From: Coxiellaceae bacterium
Lineage (GTDB): Bacteria; Pseudomonadota; Gammaproteobacteria; Coxiellales; Coxiellaceae
Assembly (NCBI GenBank): GCA_029212925.1
Contig: JARGOB010000003.1
Span: 62,001 to 126,000, forward strand
Reading direction: 5' to 3'
DNA length: 64,000 bases
The position numbers and the translations under genes were made by a program. The notes below the pieces were generated by a model. That model was not told where the DNA came from. It saw only the letters and a program-made list of their open reading frames with translations, and did not search any database. Below are positions 17,915 to 26,149 of the stretch, piece by piece; the first letter of the stretch is position 1; each line of letters begins with the position of its first letter.

Positions 17915-18883
17915 ATGAGGCATGATCAAGATATTCCGTTAGACCGATTGCGTGCAGCTGCACTTGTAGCTTGTGATATGGCGATTGCGGACTATAAAGC
18001 ATCATGCTGGAAGCTATTCGGTTACACTATTTTTCCGGCGAGTAACCTATCTGATGTTACTAAATTTAGGACGCAATTATCTTTATCAGACGATGTGGCG
18101 GCAGACTGTGTGACCCAAATTAAGAAGGAGCCCACTGAGTGGAATTCTTACAAGAACTCAACATTTAATGCGTTTTTTTTGCGACATATAGAAGAGTTAG
18201 TGCCAAGTATTTATAAGCAGGTACTGACGGGTGCTTATTCAGTGATATTTTATGAAGCGTTATTTGATGCGGGTAAAAAAGATATTGTGTTGTACCGTGC
18301 AGACAGGCGCCGATCAACGACGATTTTTAGAAATGGCTTCCGCCTTAGGGAGTCGTTGGCAGATATGCCTTATCGCTTGGATGCTTGTCGGCCCATCACA
18401 CATGACTATGGGGTTTCAACGTCGTGTCATATGCTGCAAGCCGCTAAATATGCAGGCAATGTCTATACCATTAAATATGCTGATGTTTCGCAGCTTGTTG
18501 ATCCGCGATCTATGGCGGTGAGTGTGTCATACACGGCATCTTTTTTGGGGCATAAGAAGAATCGTATTGAGTTAGGTGAAGTGAATTGTTTGAAGCCTAT
18601 ACTGCCGCAATTTATTTTTTCGGTTGTTACTCGGCGAGGTAAGGGGGAGATTACATATAACCCGGCATACACAGGGACTTACGAACCAAAATTTCCGCTA
18701 CTGTCGCCGGTTGCGGCGCCTGTGCCGCCATCAGATTCTAGAGGTGCAGCGGCGAGTGGTTTGTTTGCTCCTGCGGTGTCGGGGCCAGCCGCCGCATCTG
18801 CGCAAACAGATGCTTTAGCAGTGCACGCGCATGAGGTTGCTGCGGATATGGAGCCGGCTCCAGCGAAACGCCGCCGCCATTAA
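17915..18883 (+). CDS. Putative ADP-ribosyltransferase toxin/effector (cholera/pertussis toxin-type fold)
   Basis: The central part of this 322-residue protein follows the R-S-E pattern of cholera/pertussis-type ADP-ribosyltransferases. LYRADRR has Arg 128 after Tyr 127 and is followed by IFRNGF. GVSTS is at 166-170, followed by AAKYAG and NVYTIKYA. GEVN with Glu 222 is followed by LKPILPQFIF, which aligns with EVSALGGIPYSQIY of cholera toxin. Glu 219 is three residues earlier, so the arginine-specific ExE is not exact. The N-terminal ~110 residues match nothing I know. The C-terminal ~85 residues are Ala/Pro-rich and end in a basic KRRR cluster. There is no signal peptide. The gene is convergent with a row of low-complexity genes. 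Confidence 0.62.
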   Translation: MRHDQDIPLDRLRAAALVACDMAIADYKASCWKLFGYTIFPASNLSDVTKFRTQLSLSDDVAADCVTQIKKEPTEWNSYKNSTFNAFFLRHIEELVPSIYKQVLTGAYSVIFYEALFDAGKKDIVLYRADRRRSTTIFRNGFRLRESLADMPYRLDACRPITHDYGVSTSCHMLQAAKYAGNVYTIKYADVSQLVDPRSMAVSVSYTASFLGHKKNRIELGEVNCLKPILPQFIFSVVTRRGKGEITYNPAYTGTYEPKFPLLSPVAAPVPPSDSRGAAASGLFAPAVSGPAAASAQTDALAVHAHEVAADMEPAPAKRRRH

Positions 18884-18898
18884 TTCCCTTGGCTTTGT

Positions 18899-19675
18899 TT
18901 ACGGAGTGGAGGTTGGGATTGCTGATGTCGACGGTGTGGGTGTGTTAGCAGTCGCTGCTGGGTTGCCTCCACCATGTTCAGCGCGGTCGGCTGATATTTC
19001 ATTAGATCTATCTGTTTTAGAAGTTTGTGCTTCAGGAGAGGTGTCTCCCTTACTTGCATTTGGACTTGGACTGGGAGCATCACCACCTGCACTCCTTCCG
19101 CTAGCAGCACCCGATTCAGCACCCGATTCAGCTCCTGTGCTCTGAGCATCGGCAGTGTCGCCATCTTTAGCCGGCTTGTCATCTGTTGGTGTATCTTGTT
19201 TGCTTTGATCATCAGTTTGATCTTTAGTTTGATCTTCGTCTTTAAGGTAACTCTTTGCAAATTTTGCAAATTTATCCGCAACTTTTCGGGTCAATTTTGC
19301 CATGGCGGGGTGTTCTTTTTCAAAGGCTTTAAACTCTTTGGTATCAAATGCCTCTTTCATGTTGCCATCAAGCTGACTAATTTCAGCATCAAACTTGCCA
19401 TTCTTTGCCTGGTTATGCAGTGCCATTGCGGCTACTACTAGCTTGGCTGCAGTGGCAATTAGGCTGGAGTTTTTTTTCTGTTCTTCTTCCGGTTCTTTTT
19501 TGTTTTGATCAGTTAATAATGCCATTAGAATTTTTACTAGCAGCGGGGCTTTAACTGAAGAAGAGGATTGTTTTGCTTTAGCTTGTGGGGGCGATGCTTT
19601 CGCATCCGAGCCACCAGTATTACCGCTGGGTGCGGGTTTTGGGGTATTGCCTGGTGCTGCTCCATCTCTGCTCAT
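18899..19675 (-). CDS. Low-complexity protein A of a three-gene tandem family
   Basis: The 258-residue product has a Pro/Ala/Ser/Gly-rich N-terminus, a central helical part (~45-150) with a hydrophobic segment (PLLVKILMALL), and a long Asp/Ser/Gly/Thr-rich tail with Glu-Ser-Gly-Ala repeats. It shares the N-terminal MSR, the Ser/Pro/Lys linker and the PL..(L/I)LxAL segment with the genes ending at 20297 and 21607. No known domain. The start follows AGGAAG. It lies 61 bp after its neighbour, so it is probably co-transcribed with it. Confidence 0.6.
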   Translation of the reverse strand: MSRDGAAPGNTPKPAPSGNTGGSDAKASPPQAKAKQSSSSVKAPLLVKILMALLTDQNKKEPEEEQKKNSSLIATAAKLVVAAMALHNQAKNGKFDAEISQLDGNMKEAFDTKEFKAFEKEHPAMAKLTRKVADKFAKFAKSYLKDEDQTKDQTDDQSKQDTPTDDKPAKDGDTADAQSTGAESGAESGAASGRSAGGDAPSPSPNASKGDTSPEAQTSKTDRSNEISADRAEHGGGNPAATANTPTPSTSAIPTSTP

Positions 19676-19736
19676 TGCTTTGCTTCCTGTTTAATCATTG
19701 CAAGTGTTATTGAGTATATCATTAAAATCCCCTGGG

Positions 19737-20297
19737 TTATTTTACAGCTAAATCTGTTGCTAAAGGAGTGATTGCCGCAGCGCTGGCGGCAGCGCTAATA
19801 CCTTTGCCCGTCGCTGATTTGCCAGCGTGATGCTGGGCTTGCTTTTCATCTCTTTGCTCAATCGAGGTGCTTGGATCTTGTTCGTTTTTTATTTTACTAC
19901 CGGGGGTAGGTCGGGGTGCTAAGCTAGCGTTTTGTGTGTTTGCGGTATCCATAACCTGTTGCATTTGCGGTGCTAATTGTTTAGGCATCTGCGGCATTAA
20001 TTGCTGCATCTGGCCTAACTTTTGTTGCATCAGTGGGTTGTTACCTCTGCCGTTTAAGCATTTGCGCATTACAGCTATTAGTTTTAATAAGCTACCCATT
20101 GGGTCGGGTGACGGTTTGGGTGTTTTTTTTTGCTGTTTTTTTTGATCTTGAGCTAACTGTTCTACTTGCTGTTGCAGCTTATCGAGCTCTTTATTAAGCC
20201 CTTGCTTAAACTGCGGTTTTGGCGTCGGTGCTGGTGTTGGTTTTGATTTGGGAGTTACTTCCGGGGTCGGGGAGGTTGGTCTGGTTGTTCGGCCCAT
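19737..20297 (-). CDS. Low-complexity protein B of a three-gene tandem family
   Basis: The 186-residue product starts MGRTTRP, then a Pro/Thr/Lys linker, a Gln-rich coiled coil (~30-60), the family segment PMGSLLKLI, and a Met/Gln-rich helix (~95-120). The last ~15 residues are mildly hydrophobic (AAASAAAITPLA). No known domain and no signal peptide. A PmrA-box-like promoter sits 41 bp upstream (20338-20370), so it likely has its own regulated transcript that also covers protein A. Confidence 0.6.
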   Translation of the reverse strand: MGRTTRPTSPTPEVTPKSKPTPAPTPKPQFKQGLNKELDKLQQQVEQLAQDQKKQQKKTPKPSPDPMGSLLKLIAVMRKCLNGRGNNPLMQQKLGQMQQLMPQMPKQLAPQMQQVMDTANTQNASLAPRPTPGSKIKNEQDPSTSIEQRDEKQAQHHAGKSATGKGISAAASAAAITPLATDLAVK

Positions 20298-20337
20298 TGG
20301 ATTCTCGCTTTATTCATGAATATCAGTCTGAATTATT

Positions 20338-20370
20338 ACCATAATGCACCCAGATTAACAAATGCTTAAG
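20338..20370 (-). promoter_or_regulatory. PmrA-box-like promoter of low-complexity gene B
   Basis: Read on the minus strand: CTTAAG, 5 nt, GTTAAT (20370 to 20354), then exactly 10 nt and TATGGT (20343-20338), 40 nt before the start codon. Both half-sites are identical to those in front of the RCC1-like gene, and the spacing to the -10-like hexamer is the same. Confidence 0.6.
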
Positions 20371-20386
20371 TGTTTTGTAGGTAGGC

Positions 20387-21607
20387 TTAATTGCCGCCTA
20401 TGCTTGGCAGTGATGATACATCAGCTTGAGGTGATGCACCTCCTGATGATGCTCTAGCACCAGCTAGGTCTCGCATTTGAATACCTGGACCATCATGATC
20501 AGCACCTTGAGAGTCGGTTGGGTTTCTATCGCTTGAGCTCTGAGGTGATGATAACTCTATTCCACTGGTGTCTGCTGCTTCACCCCTTGAGGGTGGTTTT
20601 GGTCGCGCGTTAGAGGAGCTTTTAGGCGCTGGTGAAGCAGGGGCTTGATCCTGTCCAGCAGTTGATGAGGACGTAATAGAAGTAGGATCAGTGACGTCAA
20701 CGCGCGTGGATTGTTGAGCTTCATGATCTAATTTTCTTTCTGCTGCAGGTTCTGGTTTTGGGGTTGGTGTAGCATTTGGATCTGTTGAAGCTGATGTGAT
20801 TTTAGTTGGGTCGGTCTCTAAATCACTGCTGGGTTGTTCTGGCTTGGCGCTTTCTTTGCTTTTGCCTTTCGCCATACCTATTAGTTTATCTGCACCCGCT
20901 TTAATTAATTCACCGATACCTAGTATACCCCTGGTTATACCAGCGGTGATGCCACCAACAATAGCACCGGCAACAGGACCTAATACGGCGGCAGTGATGC
21001 CTCCAGTAACTAAGCCAGCACCGGTGGCAATTTTGCCCAGTGTGCCCATGGATTTCATTTTACCCATGACGGCTGCCATGCCAGCTGCAGTTGGGTTTTC
21101 GCTGCACATTATTTTAGCGGCATCTTTCATAATGCCTGCTGTTTTAGACCCACTTTTAGCCGCATTTGGCCCGGGTGTATGTTTGCTAGCAAAGTCATGC
21201 GCTGATGAGGCTAGTTTTTGTATGTTAGCAGGCAGGTTTTGATTGCTTGATGCCCCCTTTAAGCCCTCAAGTAAAGCACTATGAGAGTCTTTGGCCATGG
21301 GTTTGCCTTCAGCTAGCGCTTGTGCAGCCCCTGATTCAATGAGACCGCTAAGTAATTTCATTAGCTCACTCGTTTTTTTGCTTTTAGGCTTTGCTTCTGG
21401 TCGTGGTTCGTTAAGTGCTTTTAGTAGCTGCACTAATGGGTTGTTCGCTAGGCTTGGGTCTGGCTTGGGCGATTTTTTGGCGGATGATCCTCCTGCCTTT
21501 AATCGATCTGCAGCCGCTTGTCTGGCTTGAGCCAGGCTTTCAGGGGCTCTACCAGAGGCAGCGCCAGATGCTGGCTGCGGTGTGGCTGGCGATGCAGTTC
21601 TGCTCAT
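20387..21607 (-). CDS. Low-complexity protein C with Gly-rich hydrophobic hairpin
   Basis: This is the largest member of the tandem family (406 residues). It has a Ser/Ala/Pro-rich N-terminus, the family segment NPLVQLLKAL (~55-65), a helical region, and a strongly hydrophobic Gly-rich block (~190-245: GAGLVTGGITAAVLGPVAG...GGITAGITRG). A Ser/Pro/Thr-rich disordered tail ends in SIGGN. The block looks like a glycine-zipper hairpin able to enter membranes. There is no signal peptide. The start follows GGAG at a good distance. Function unknown; a membrane-active effector is possible. Confidence 0.62.
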   Translation of the reverse strand: MSRTASPATPQPASGAASGRAPESLAQARQAAADRLKAGGSSAKKSPKPDPSLANNPLVQLLKALNEPRPEAKPKSKKTSELMKLLSGLIESGAAQALAEGKPMAKDSHSALLEGLKGASSNQNLPANIQKLASSAHDFASKHTPGPNAAKSGSKTAGIMKDAAKIMCSENPTAAGMAAVMGKMKSMGTLGKIATGAGLVTGGITAAVLGPVAGAIVGGITAGITRGILGIGELIKAGADKLIGMAKGKSKESAKPEQPSSDLETDPTKITSASTDPNATPTPKPEPAAERKLDHEAQQSTRVDVTDPTSITSSSTAGQDQAPASPAPKSSSNARPKPPSRGEAADTSGIELSSPQSSSDRNPTDSQGADHDGPGIQMRDLAGARASSGGASPQADVSSLPSIGGN

Positions 21608-21684
21608 AAATCACTCCAATTAATTCTTTGTTTAACAAGTAGTCACCCGGGTTATTTCTACTTACAATCTAGTGATATAGCTAT

Positions 21685-21717
21685 AGAATATAGGTTACAT
21701 ATTAACTAAAGCTTAAG
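21685..21717 (-). promoter_or_regulatory. PmrA-box-like promoter of low-complexity gene C
   Basis: Read on the minus strand: CTTAAG, 5 nt, GTTAAT (21717 to 21701), then exactly 10 nt and TATTCT (21690-21685). This is the third occurrence of the same 33-bp layout in the window. The start codon is 77 nt further on, leaving a longer leader than at the other sites. Confidence 0.6.
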
Positions 21718-21752
21718 GCGTATGGCCTGTTGGCTAGAGAGTTTTTCGCTGT

Positions 21753-22937
21753 CTATACAGTAATCGCAAGTGCTACCGCTTCACCGCCGCCAATACATAA
21801 CGAGGCAATTCCTTTCTGCAGGCCTAATCGCCTAAGTGCATAAATTAATGACACTAATATCCGAGCGCCGGAAGCGCCAATGGGGTGGCCCAGTGCGCAG
21901 GCACCACCACAGACATTGATCTTATCGGGGTCTATTTGTAATTGTTGTTGGGTGATTAAAGTAACTACCGCAAAGGCTTCATTTATTTCGTATAAGTCCA
22001 CATCATTGACGTCCCAATCAAGCTGTTTCAATAAGCTATCTATCGCGCCCGCCGGGGCAGTGGTAAACCAACAAGGCTCCTGCGCATGCTGGCTTTGACC
22101 CACAATCGTCGCCAGAATGGGTAGGTTTAATTGCTCGGCTTGTGATTGACGCATAAGCATCACGGCAGCAGCACCATCGGAAATCGAACTAGCGTTCGCC
22201 GCTGTCACCGTGCCATCTTTACCAAAGGCAGGTTTTAATTGCGGTATTTTTTCTGGGCGTGCATTTTGTGGCCCCTCGTCTTGTGTAATGGTGGCTTCAT
22301 TCCTGCCTTGCTTAACAGTAATCGCCGTAATCTCATCATCAAATAAACCGGTATCACTGGCTTGCTTGGCAAGATCTAGCGAGCGTATGGTCCAATCATC
22401 TTGGTTTTGGCGACTGATGTCATATTGTGCGGCGCATTTATCTGCAAAAGTGCCCATTAAACAACCGCGATCATAGGCGTCTTCCAAACCATCTAAAAAC
22501 ATATGGTCGTATATGGTGTCATGCCCCATGCGCTTACCAAAGCGATGGTTGGGTAATAAGTAAGGCGACATCGACATGCATTCCATACCACCGGCAATGG
22601 CAATATCATCACTGCCGGCAATAATGGCATCATGTGCCATCATCACCGCTTTTAATCCAGAGCCACACATCTTATTAATCGTGGTGCAGCCGGTAGCGTA
22701 GGGTAGGCCGGCACCAAGCGCTGCCTGACGGGCTGGCGCTTGGCCTTGCCCCGCTTGTAATACACAGCCCATCAGCGCTTCATCGACTTGCTCAGGCTTA
22801 ACAGCACTGGCTTGTTCTAAGCAGGCCTTAATTGCAGCCGCACCTAAGTCAGCCGCGGGGGTGGTTTTAAATGCGCCACCGAAACTGCCCATGGCAGTGC
22901 GTTTGGCGGCAACTATTACGATAGGGTCGGACGACAT
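21753..22937 (-). CDS. Acetyl-CoA C-acetyltransferase (thiolase)
   Basis: It catalyses reversible condensation or cleavage of acetoacetyl-CoA. The 394-residue protein has the acyl-accepting Cys 91 in NKMCGSGLKA, GHPIGASGAR with the catalytic His, and the C-terminal Cys in SLCIGGGEA. The start MSSDPIVIV at 22937 follows AAAGGAA; the longer frame to 22979 lacks such a site. It sits between isovaleryl-CoA dehydrogenase and MCC beta in the order seen in leucine-catabolism clusters, where it would use acetoacetate-derived acetoacetyl-CoA. A REP-like unit separates it from the upstream dehydrogenase. Confidence 0.9.
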   Translation of the reverse strand: MSSDPIVIVAAKRTAMGSFGGAFKTTPAADLGAAAIKACLEQASAVKPEQVDEALMGCVLQAGQGQAPARQAALGAGLPYATGCTTINKMCGSGLKAVMMAHDAIIAGSDDIAIAGGMECMSMSPYLLPNHRFGKRMGHDTIYDHMFLDGLEDAYDRGCLMGTFADKCAAQYDISRQNQDDWTIRSLDLAKQASDTGLFDDEITAITVKQGRNEATITQDEGPQNARPEKIPQLKPAFGKDGTVTAANASSISDGAAAVMLMRQSQAEQLNLPILATIVGQSQHAQEPCWFTTAPAGAIDSLLKQLDWDVNDVDLYEINEAFAVVTLITQQQLQIDPDKINVCGGACALGHPIGASGARILVSLIYALRRLGLQKGIASLCIGGGEAVALAITV

Positions 22938-22998
22938 ATTTATTCCTTTATTGTTAATTTGAACAACGGTTGCTATCAAGGCGCACAGCGTACTGCAC

Positions 22999-23076
22999 TG
23001 TCATCCCGCACTTGATGCGGGATCCATATATTACCTGGATCCCGGATAATTGCTAGGCAATTTCAGGGATGACAAT
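22999..23076. repeat. REP-like palindromic repeat between two liu-cluster genes
   Basis: It begins with TGTCATCCCGCA...TGCGGGATCC (22999-23025), then a second imperfect unit from CCTGGATCCCGG to CAGGGATGACA. Same family as the repeats in scpB and at 12.7 kb. It lies between the dehydrogenase stop and the thiolase start, where it may modulate transcript stability. Confidence 0.88.
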
Positions 23077-23083
23077 GGTGACA

Positions 23084-24244
23084 TTAAACAGTGGCCTTAA
23101 ATAATTCGCGGCCAATTAACATGCGACGAATCTCCGAGGTGCCAGCGCCAATTTCATATAATTTAGCATCGCGCAATAATCGACCGGCATCAAATTCATT
23201 GATATAACCATTACCACCGAGCAATTGAATCGCATCTAACGCCATTTGAGTAGCACGCTCCGATACAAATAAGATCAAAGCAGCAGAGTCTTGAGGTGTA
23301 ATCGTGCCTTCATCACAAGCTTGTGCCGTATGATATAAATAACTGCGACACGCATTAAAGGTGGCATACATATCCGCTATTTTGCCTTGTACTAATTGAA
23401 ACTCACCAATCGCTTGACCAAATTGTTTGCGCTCATGAATATACGGTATTACGATATCTAAACACCCATGCATAATGCCAACAGGGCCGGCAGCTAAAAT
23501 TAAGCGCTCATAATCCAAGCCGCTCATTAATACCTTAACGCCTTTATTCAGTTCACCCAGCAGTTGGCCTTTATCAACTTTGCAATTTTCAAATACTAAC
23601 TCACAGGTGTCAGAACCGCGCATGCCCAACTTGTCGAGTTTTTGTGCTGTGCTAAATCCGGGCATGCCTTTTTCTATAATAAAGGCTGATATACCGTGCG
23701 ACCCTTTGTCAGGATCAGTCTTGGCATAAACCACCAATGTTTCTGCTTCTGGCCCATTGGTAATCCACATCTTGGTGCCATTGAGGAGATAGTGATCACC
23801 TTTGTCTTCAGCACCTAAGCGCATACTAACAACATCAGAACCTGAATTCGGTTCGCTCATGGCTAAGGCGCCGACGTGTTCACCACTGACCAACTTGGGA
23901 ATGTATTTTTGTTTTTGTTCGTCTGTACCAAAACGGTGCAACTGATTAATGCATAAATTAGAATGTGCACCATAGCTCAAACCAACCGAACCAGAAGCGC
24001 GCGAGATTTCTTCCATTACCAATGCATGCGCTAAATAACCCATATTGACGCCACCATAAGCCTCATCAACGGTGATGCCATGTAAACCCATGTCACCCAG
24101 CTTGGGCCATAATGCTCGTGGGAATTGATTGCTTTGGTCAATTTCTGCTGCCATGGGCGCAATTTCCTGTTGCGCAAACTGCCTAACACTATCCCTCAGC
24201 ATTTGGTACGTTTCATCGAATTTAAAACTTAAACCTATATCCAT
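23084..24244 (-). CDS. liuA: Isovaleryl-CoA dehydrogenase
   Basis: This FAD enzyme oxidises isovaleryl-CoA to 3-methylcrotonyl-CoA and passes electrons to ETF. The 386 residues have [20 protein letters not shown] and [10 protein letters not shown]. The catalytic Glu is at 246 in [10 protein letters not shown], the position characteristic of isovaleryl-CoA dehydrogenases, while the usual acyl-CoA dehydrogenase position reads [10 protein letters not shown] chose MDIGLSF at 24244 rather than the ORF limit at 24274, because it gives the usual N-terminal length. First gene of the minus-strand leucine cluster. No liuR regulator is visible. Confidence 0.92.
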   Translation of the reverse strand: MDIGLSFKFDETYQMLRDSVRQFAQQEIAPMAAEIDQSNQFPRALWPKLGDMGLHGITVDEAYGGVNMGYLAHALVMEEISRASGSVGLSYGAHSNLCINQLHRFGTDEQKQKYIPKLVSGEHVGALAMSEPNSGSDVVSMRLGAEDKGDHYLLNGTKMWITNGPEAETLVVYAKTDPDKGSHGISAFIIEKGMPGFSTAQKLDKLGMRGSDTCELVFENCKVDKGQLLGELNKGVKVLMSGLDYERLILAAGPVGIMHGCLDIVIPYIHERKQFGQAIGEFQLVQGKIADMYATFNACRSYLYHTAQACDEGTITPQDSAALILFVSERATQMALDAIQLLGGNGYINEFDAGRLLRDAKLYEIGAGTSEIRRMLIGRELFKATV

Positions 24245-24358
24245 TGTTCTCTCGCAGTGCTGTAAAAAACTCAAACTGTGGGTATAATACTACAGCATTG
24301 GAGATTACGCACTTGCTGTGTGATCGCAACTGACAGTCAATCACAAAAAGGATTCATT

Positions 24359-25045
24359 ATGTCTGTGCACGTATCAAGGCCATTTACGTTCGCGTTTGAA
24401 CTGGAAGATTATCGCCAAATGTTTGACCTGACTGATCAGGATTTAGAAAAAGGTATTTTAGATTATCCCGCCGGCTTTTCTAGCTTTAATGCAGAAATGA
24501 ACCGCCTAGGCCATACCGTGATCAGTGCGGACCCTTTTTATGATCTACAGCCCAATGAGATGTTGAACCGTATTGATAATCAACTGGTCGGTTTAGAGGA
24601 TCATCTTAATGAGCATAAGCATACGCTTCAAGAGTGTCGTACATTGAGTAATTTATTAGCTGAAGCACGCGCGGCGTCAAAATTATTTTTTGATGATTAC
24701 ATGATGGGGCGTCAACAAGAGCGTTATCAAGAAGCACGTATGCCAGGCCTGCCGTATGATGATCATGAATTTGAATTGGTGTTATCTTCACATTGGTTGT
24801 TCAGTGATCATCCGGATAGCTTTTATCAAATGCAGACTGTTAAAGAAATGTTGCGTGTTGGCGGTGAGGTGCGAATTTTCCCCGTATTAGATCATACTGG
24901 TGAAGTGTCGCCCAGCCTTGGGCCGCTGATGATGCAGCTGCAACAAGAAGATATAGGTGTTGAAGTGCGCGAAGTGAAATTTGCTTTGCAACAACAAGGC
25001 AATGCCATGCTGCGTGTATGGGCCAAAGAGTGTAAGGTATCTTAG
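24359..25045 (+). CDS. SAM-dependent methyltransferase-like protein
   Basis: The 228-residue product shows a degenerate Rossmann methyltransferase pattern. GILDYPAGFSSF (~36-47) stands in for the SAM-binding Gly-rich loop, an acidic residue follows strand 2 (VISADPFYD), and a later motif IV-like strand reads FELVLSSHWLF. KEMLRVGGEVRIFPV matches the post-motif region. Substrate unknown. The ATG at 24359 follows AAAAGGA. The stop is followed after one base by the TTG start of pyrD, so the two form an operon. Confidence 0.65.
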   Translation: MSVHVSRPFTFAFELEDYRQMFDLTDQDLEKGILDYPAGFSSFNAEMNRLGHTVISADPFYDLQPNEMLNRIDNQLVGLEDHLNEHKHTLQECRTLSNLLAEARAASKLFFDDYMMGRQQERYQEARMPGLPYDDHEFELVLSSHWLFSDHPDSFYQMQTVKEMLRVGGEVRIFPVLDHTGEVSPSLGPLMMQLQQEDIGVEVREVKFALQQQGNAMLRVWAKECKVS

Positions 25046-25046
25046 T

Positions 25047-26054
25047 TTGTATTCATTATTGCGTCCGTTACTGTTTTGTTTGTCTCCCGATAATGCGCAT
25101 CGTTTTACCATTGGCTGTTTAAAGCACTTACCATTATGGTTAAGTCGTCGGATGCAACGCAAAGCCATTAATAAACCGGTTGAGCTATTTGGTTTACAGT
25201 TTAAAAATGCTGTGGGTCTAGCCGCTGGTTTTGATAAAGACGGCGAAGCGATTGATGCACTATTAGCTATGGGCTTTGGTTTTATTGAAGTCGGTGCTGT
25301 CACGCCTAAACCGCAACCGGGTAATCCGCGCCCCCATGTGAAGCGTTATGTCGAACATGAAAATGTGGTCAATGCCTGCGGCTTTAATAACAAGGGGGTT
25401 GATCACTTAGTCGAGCGCTTAAAGGCGCGTCAATTGGACGGTATCGTGGGGGTGAATATTGGTAAGAACAAAGACACACCCAACGATAAAGCGGTCGATG
25501 ACTATCGTATTTGCTTACAACGTGTATATGCCTATGCTGATTTTATTACGATTAATATTTCTTCACCTAACACGCAAAATCTACGTGATATACAGCAACA
25601 AGATATGCTTGATCAGCTGTTAACTGAATTAACTGCCGAAGCTGAAAAACTGCAGCAACAACATCATAAAAAAACACCGCTATTAGTAAAGGTTTCACCA
25701 GATTTAAGCGATCAAGAAATCAGTGATATTGCTGCATGCCTGTTGCGGCATAATATCGATGGCGTGATTGCTACTAATACCACTTTGCAACACAGCAAAC
25801 AGCCGGGTTTGGCAGAACAACAATTGCCTGGTGGTCTTTCAGGTCCCGCCGTGCGTGATCTGTCGCGTCATGTATTGCAGCGCTTACAGGCAGATCTTCA
25901 AGGTAAGTTGCCGATTATATCAGTCGGCGGCATCGACTCTGCTGAAGAGGCGCAGTGGCGGTTGGATCATGGGGCTTCACTGGTCCAGCTGTATACCTCT
26001 CTGATATACAAAGGGTTAGGTTTAGTTCGCAATATGTCCAGCCAGGTGTCATAA
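25047..26054 (+). CDS. pyrD: Dihydroorotate dehydrogenase (quinone), class 2
   Basis: It oxidises dihydroorotate to orotate in pyrimidine synthesis, feeding electrons to quinone at the inner membrane. From the TTG at 25047 the product is 335 residues and starts MYSLLRPLLF, the membrane-associating N-terminus of class 2 enzymes. Motifs include GLAAGFDKDG, NACGFNNKG, the active-site loop NISSPNT (~170-176) and the C-terminal GGIDSAEEA and QLYTSLIYKG. The frame extends to 24981 but that would overlap the methyltransferase gene. The TTG start with an AAGG site inside the upstream gene suggests translational coupling. Confidence 0.92.
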   Translation: MYSLLRPLLFCLSPDNAHRFTIGCLKHLPLWLSRRMQRKAINKPVELFGLQFKNAVGLAAGFDKDGEAIDALLAMGFGFIEVGAVTPKPQPGNPRPHVKRYVEHENVVNACGFNNKGVDHLVERLKARQLDGIVGVNIGKNKDTPNDKAVDDYRICLQRVYAYADFITINISSPNTQNLRDIQQQDMLDQLLTELTAEAEKLQQQHHKKTPLLVKVSPDLSDQEISDIAACLLRHNIDGVIATNTTLQHSKQPGLAEQQLPGGLSGPAVRDLSRHVLQRLQADLQGKLPIISVGGIDSAEEAQWRLDHGASLVQLYTSLIYKGLGLVRNMSSQVS

Positions 26055-26084
26055 GTCTTATTAATAGTAAAATTCTAAAAAGCT

Positions 26085-26117
26085 CTTAAGGTTTAAATAA
26101 CTTTCATGCAGTACACT
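26085..26117 (+). promoter_or_regulatory. Degenerate PmrA-box-like promoter upstream of the 653-aa gene
   Basis: A perfect first half-site CTTAAG (26085-26090) is followed by 5 nt and a poor second half AATAAC, then exactly 10 nt and TACACT (26112-26117), 32 nt before the start codon. The layout matches the three better sites, but the second half-site does not. This is a weaker candidate. Confidence 0.35.
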
Positions 26118-26149
26118 TAAATTAGAATTTACGTATTAAGAGTTAAGCA

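Noticed and set aside
18831-19441. Plus-strand and alternative minus-strand frames over the low-complexity gene A region
   Set aside because: The repetitive, GC-biased sequence keeps several frames open. The minus frame 18899-19675 has the ribosome-binding site and the family features; the others do not.
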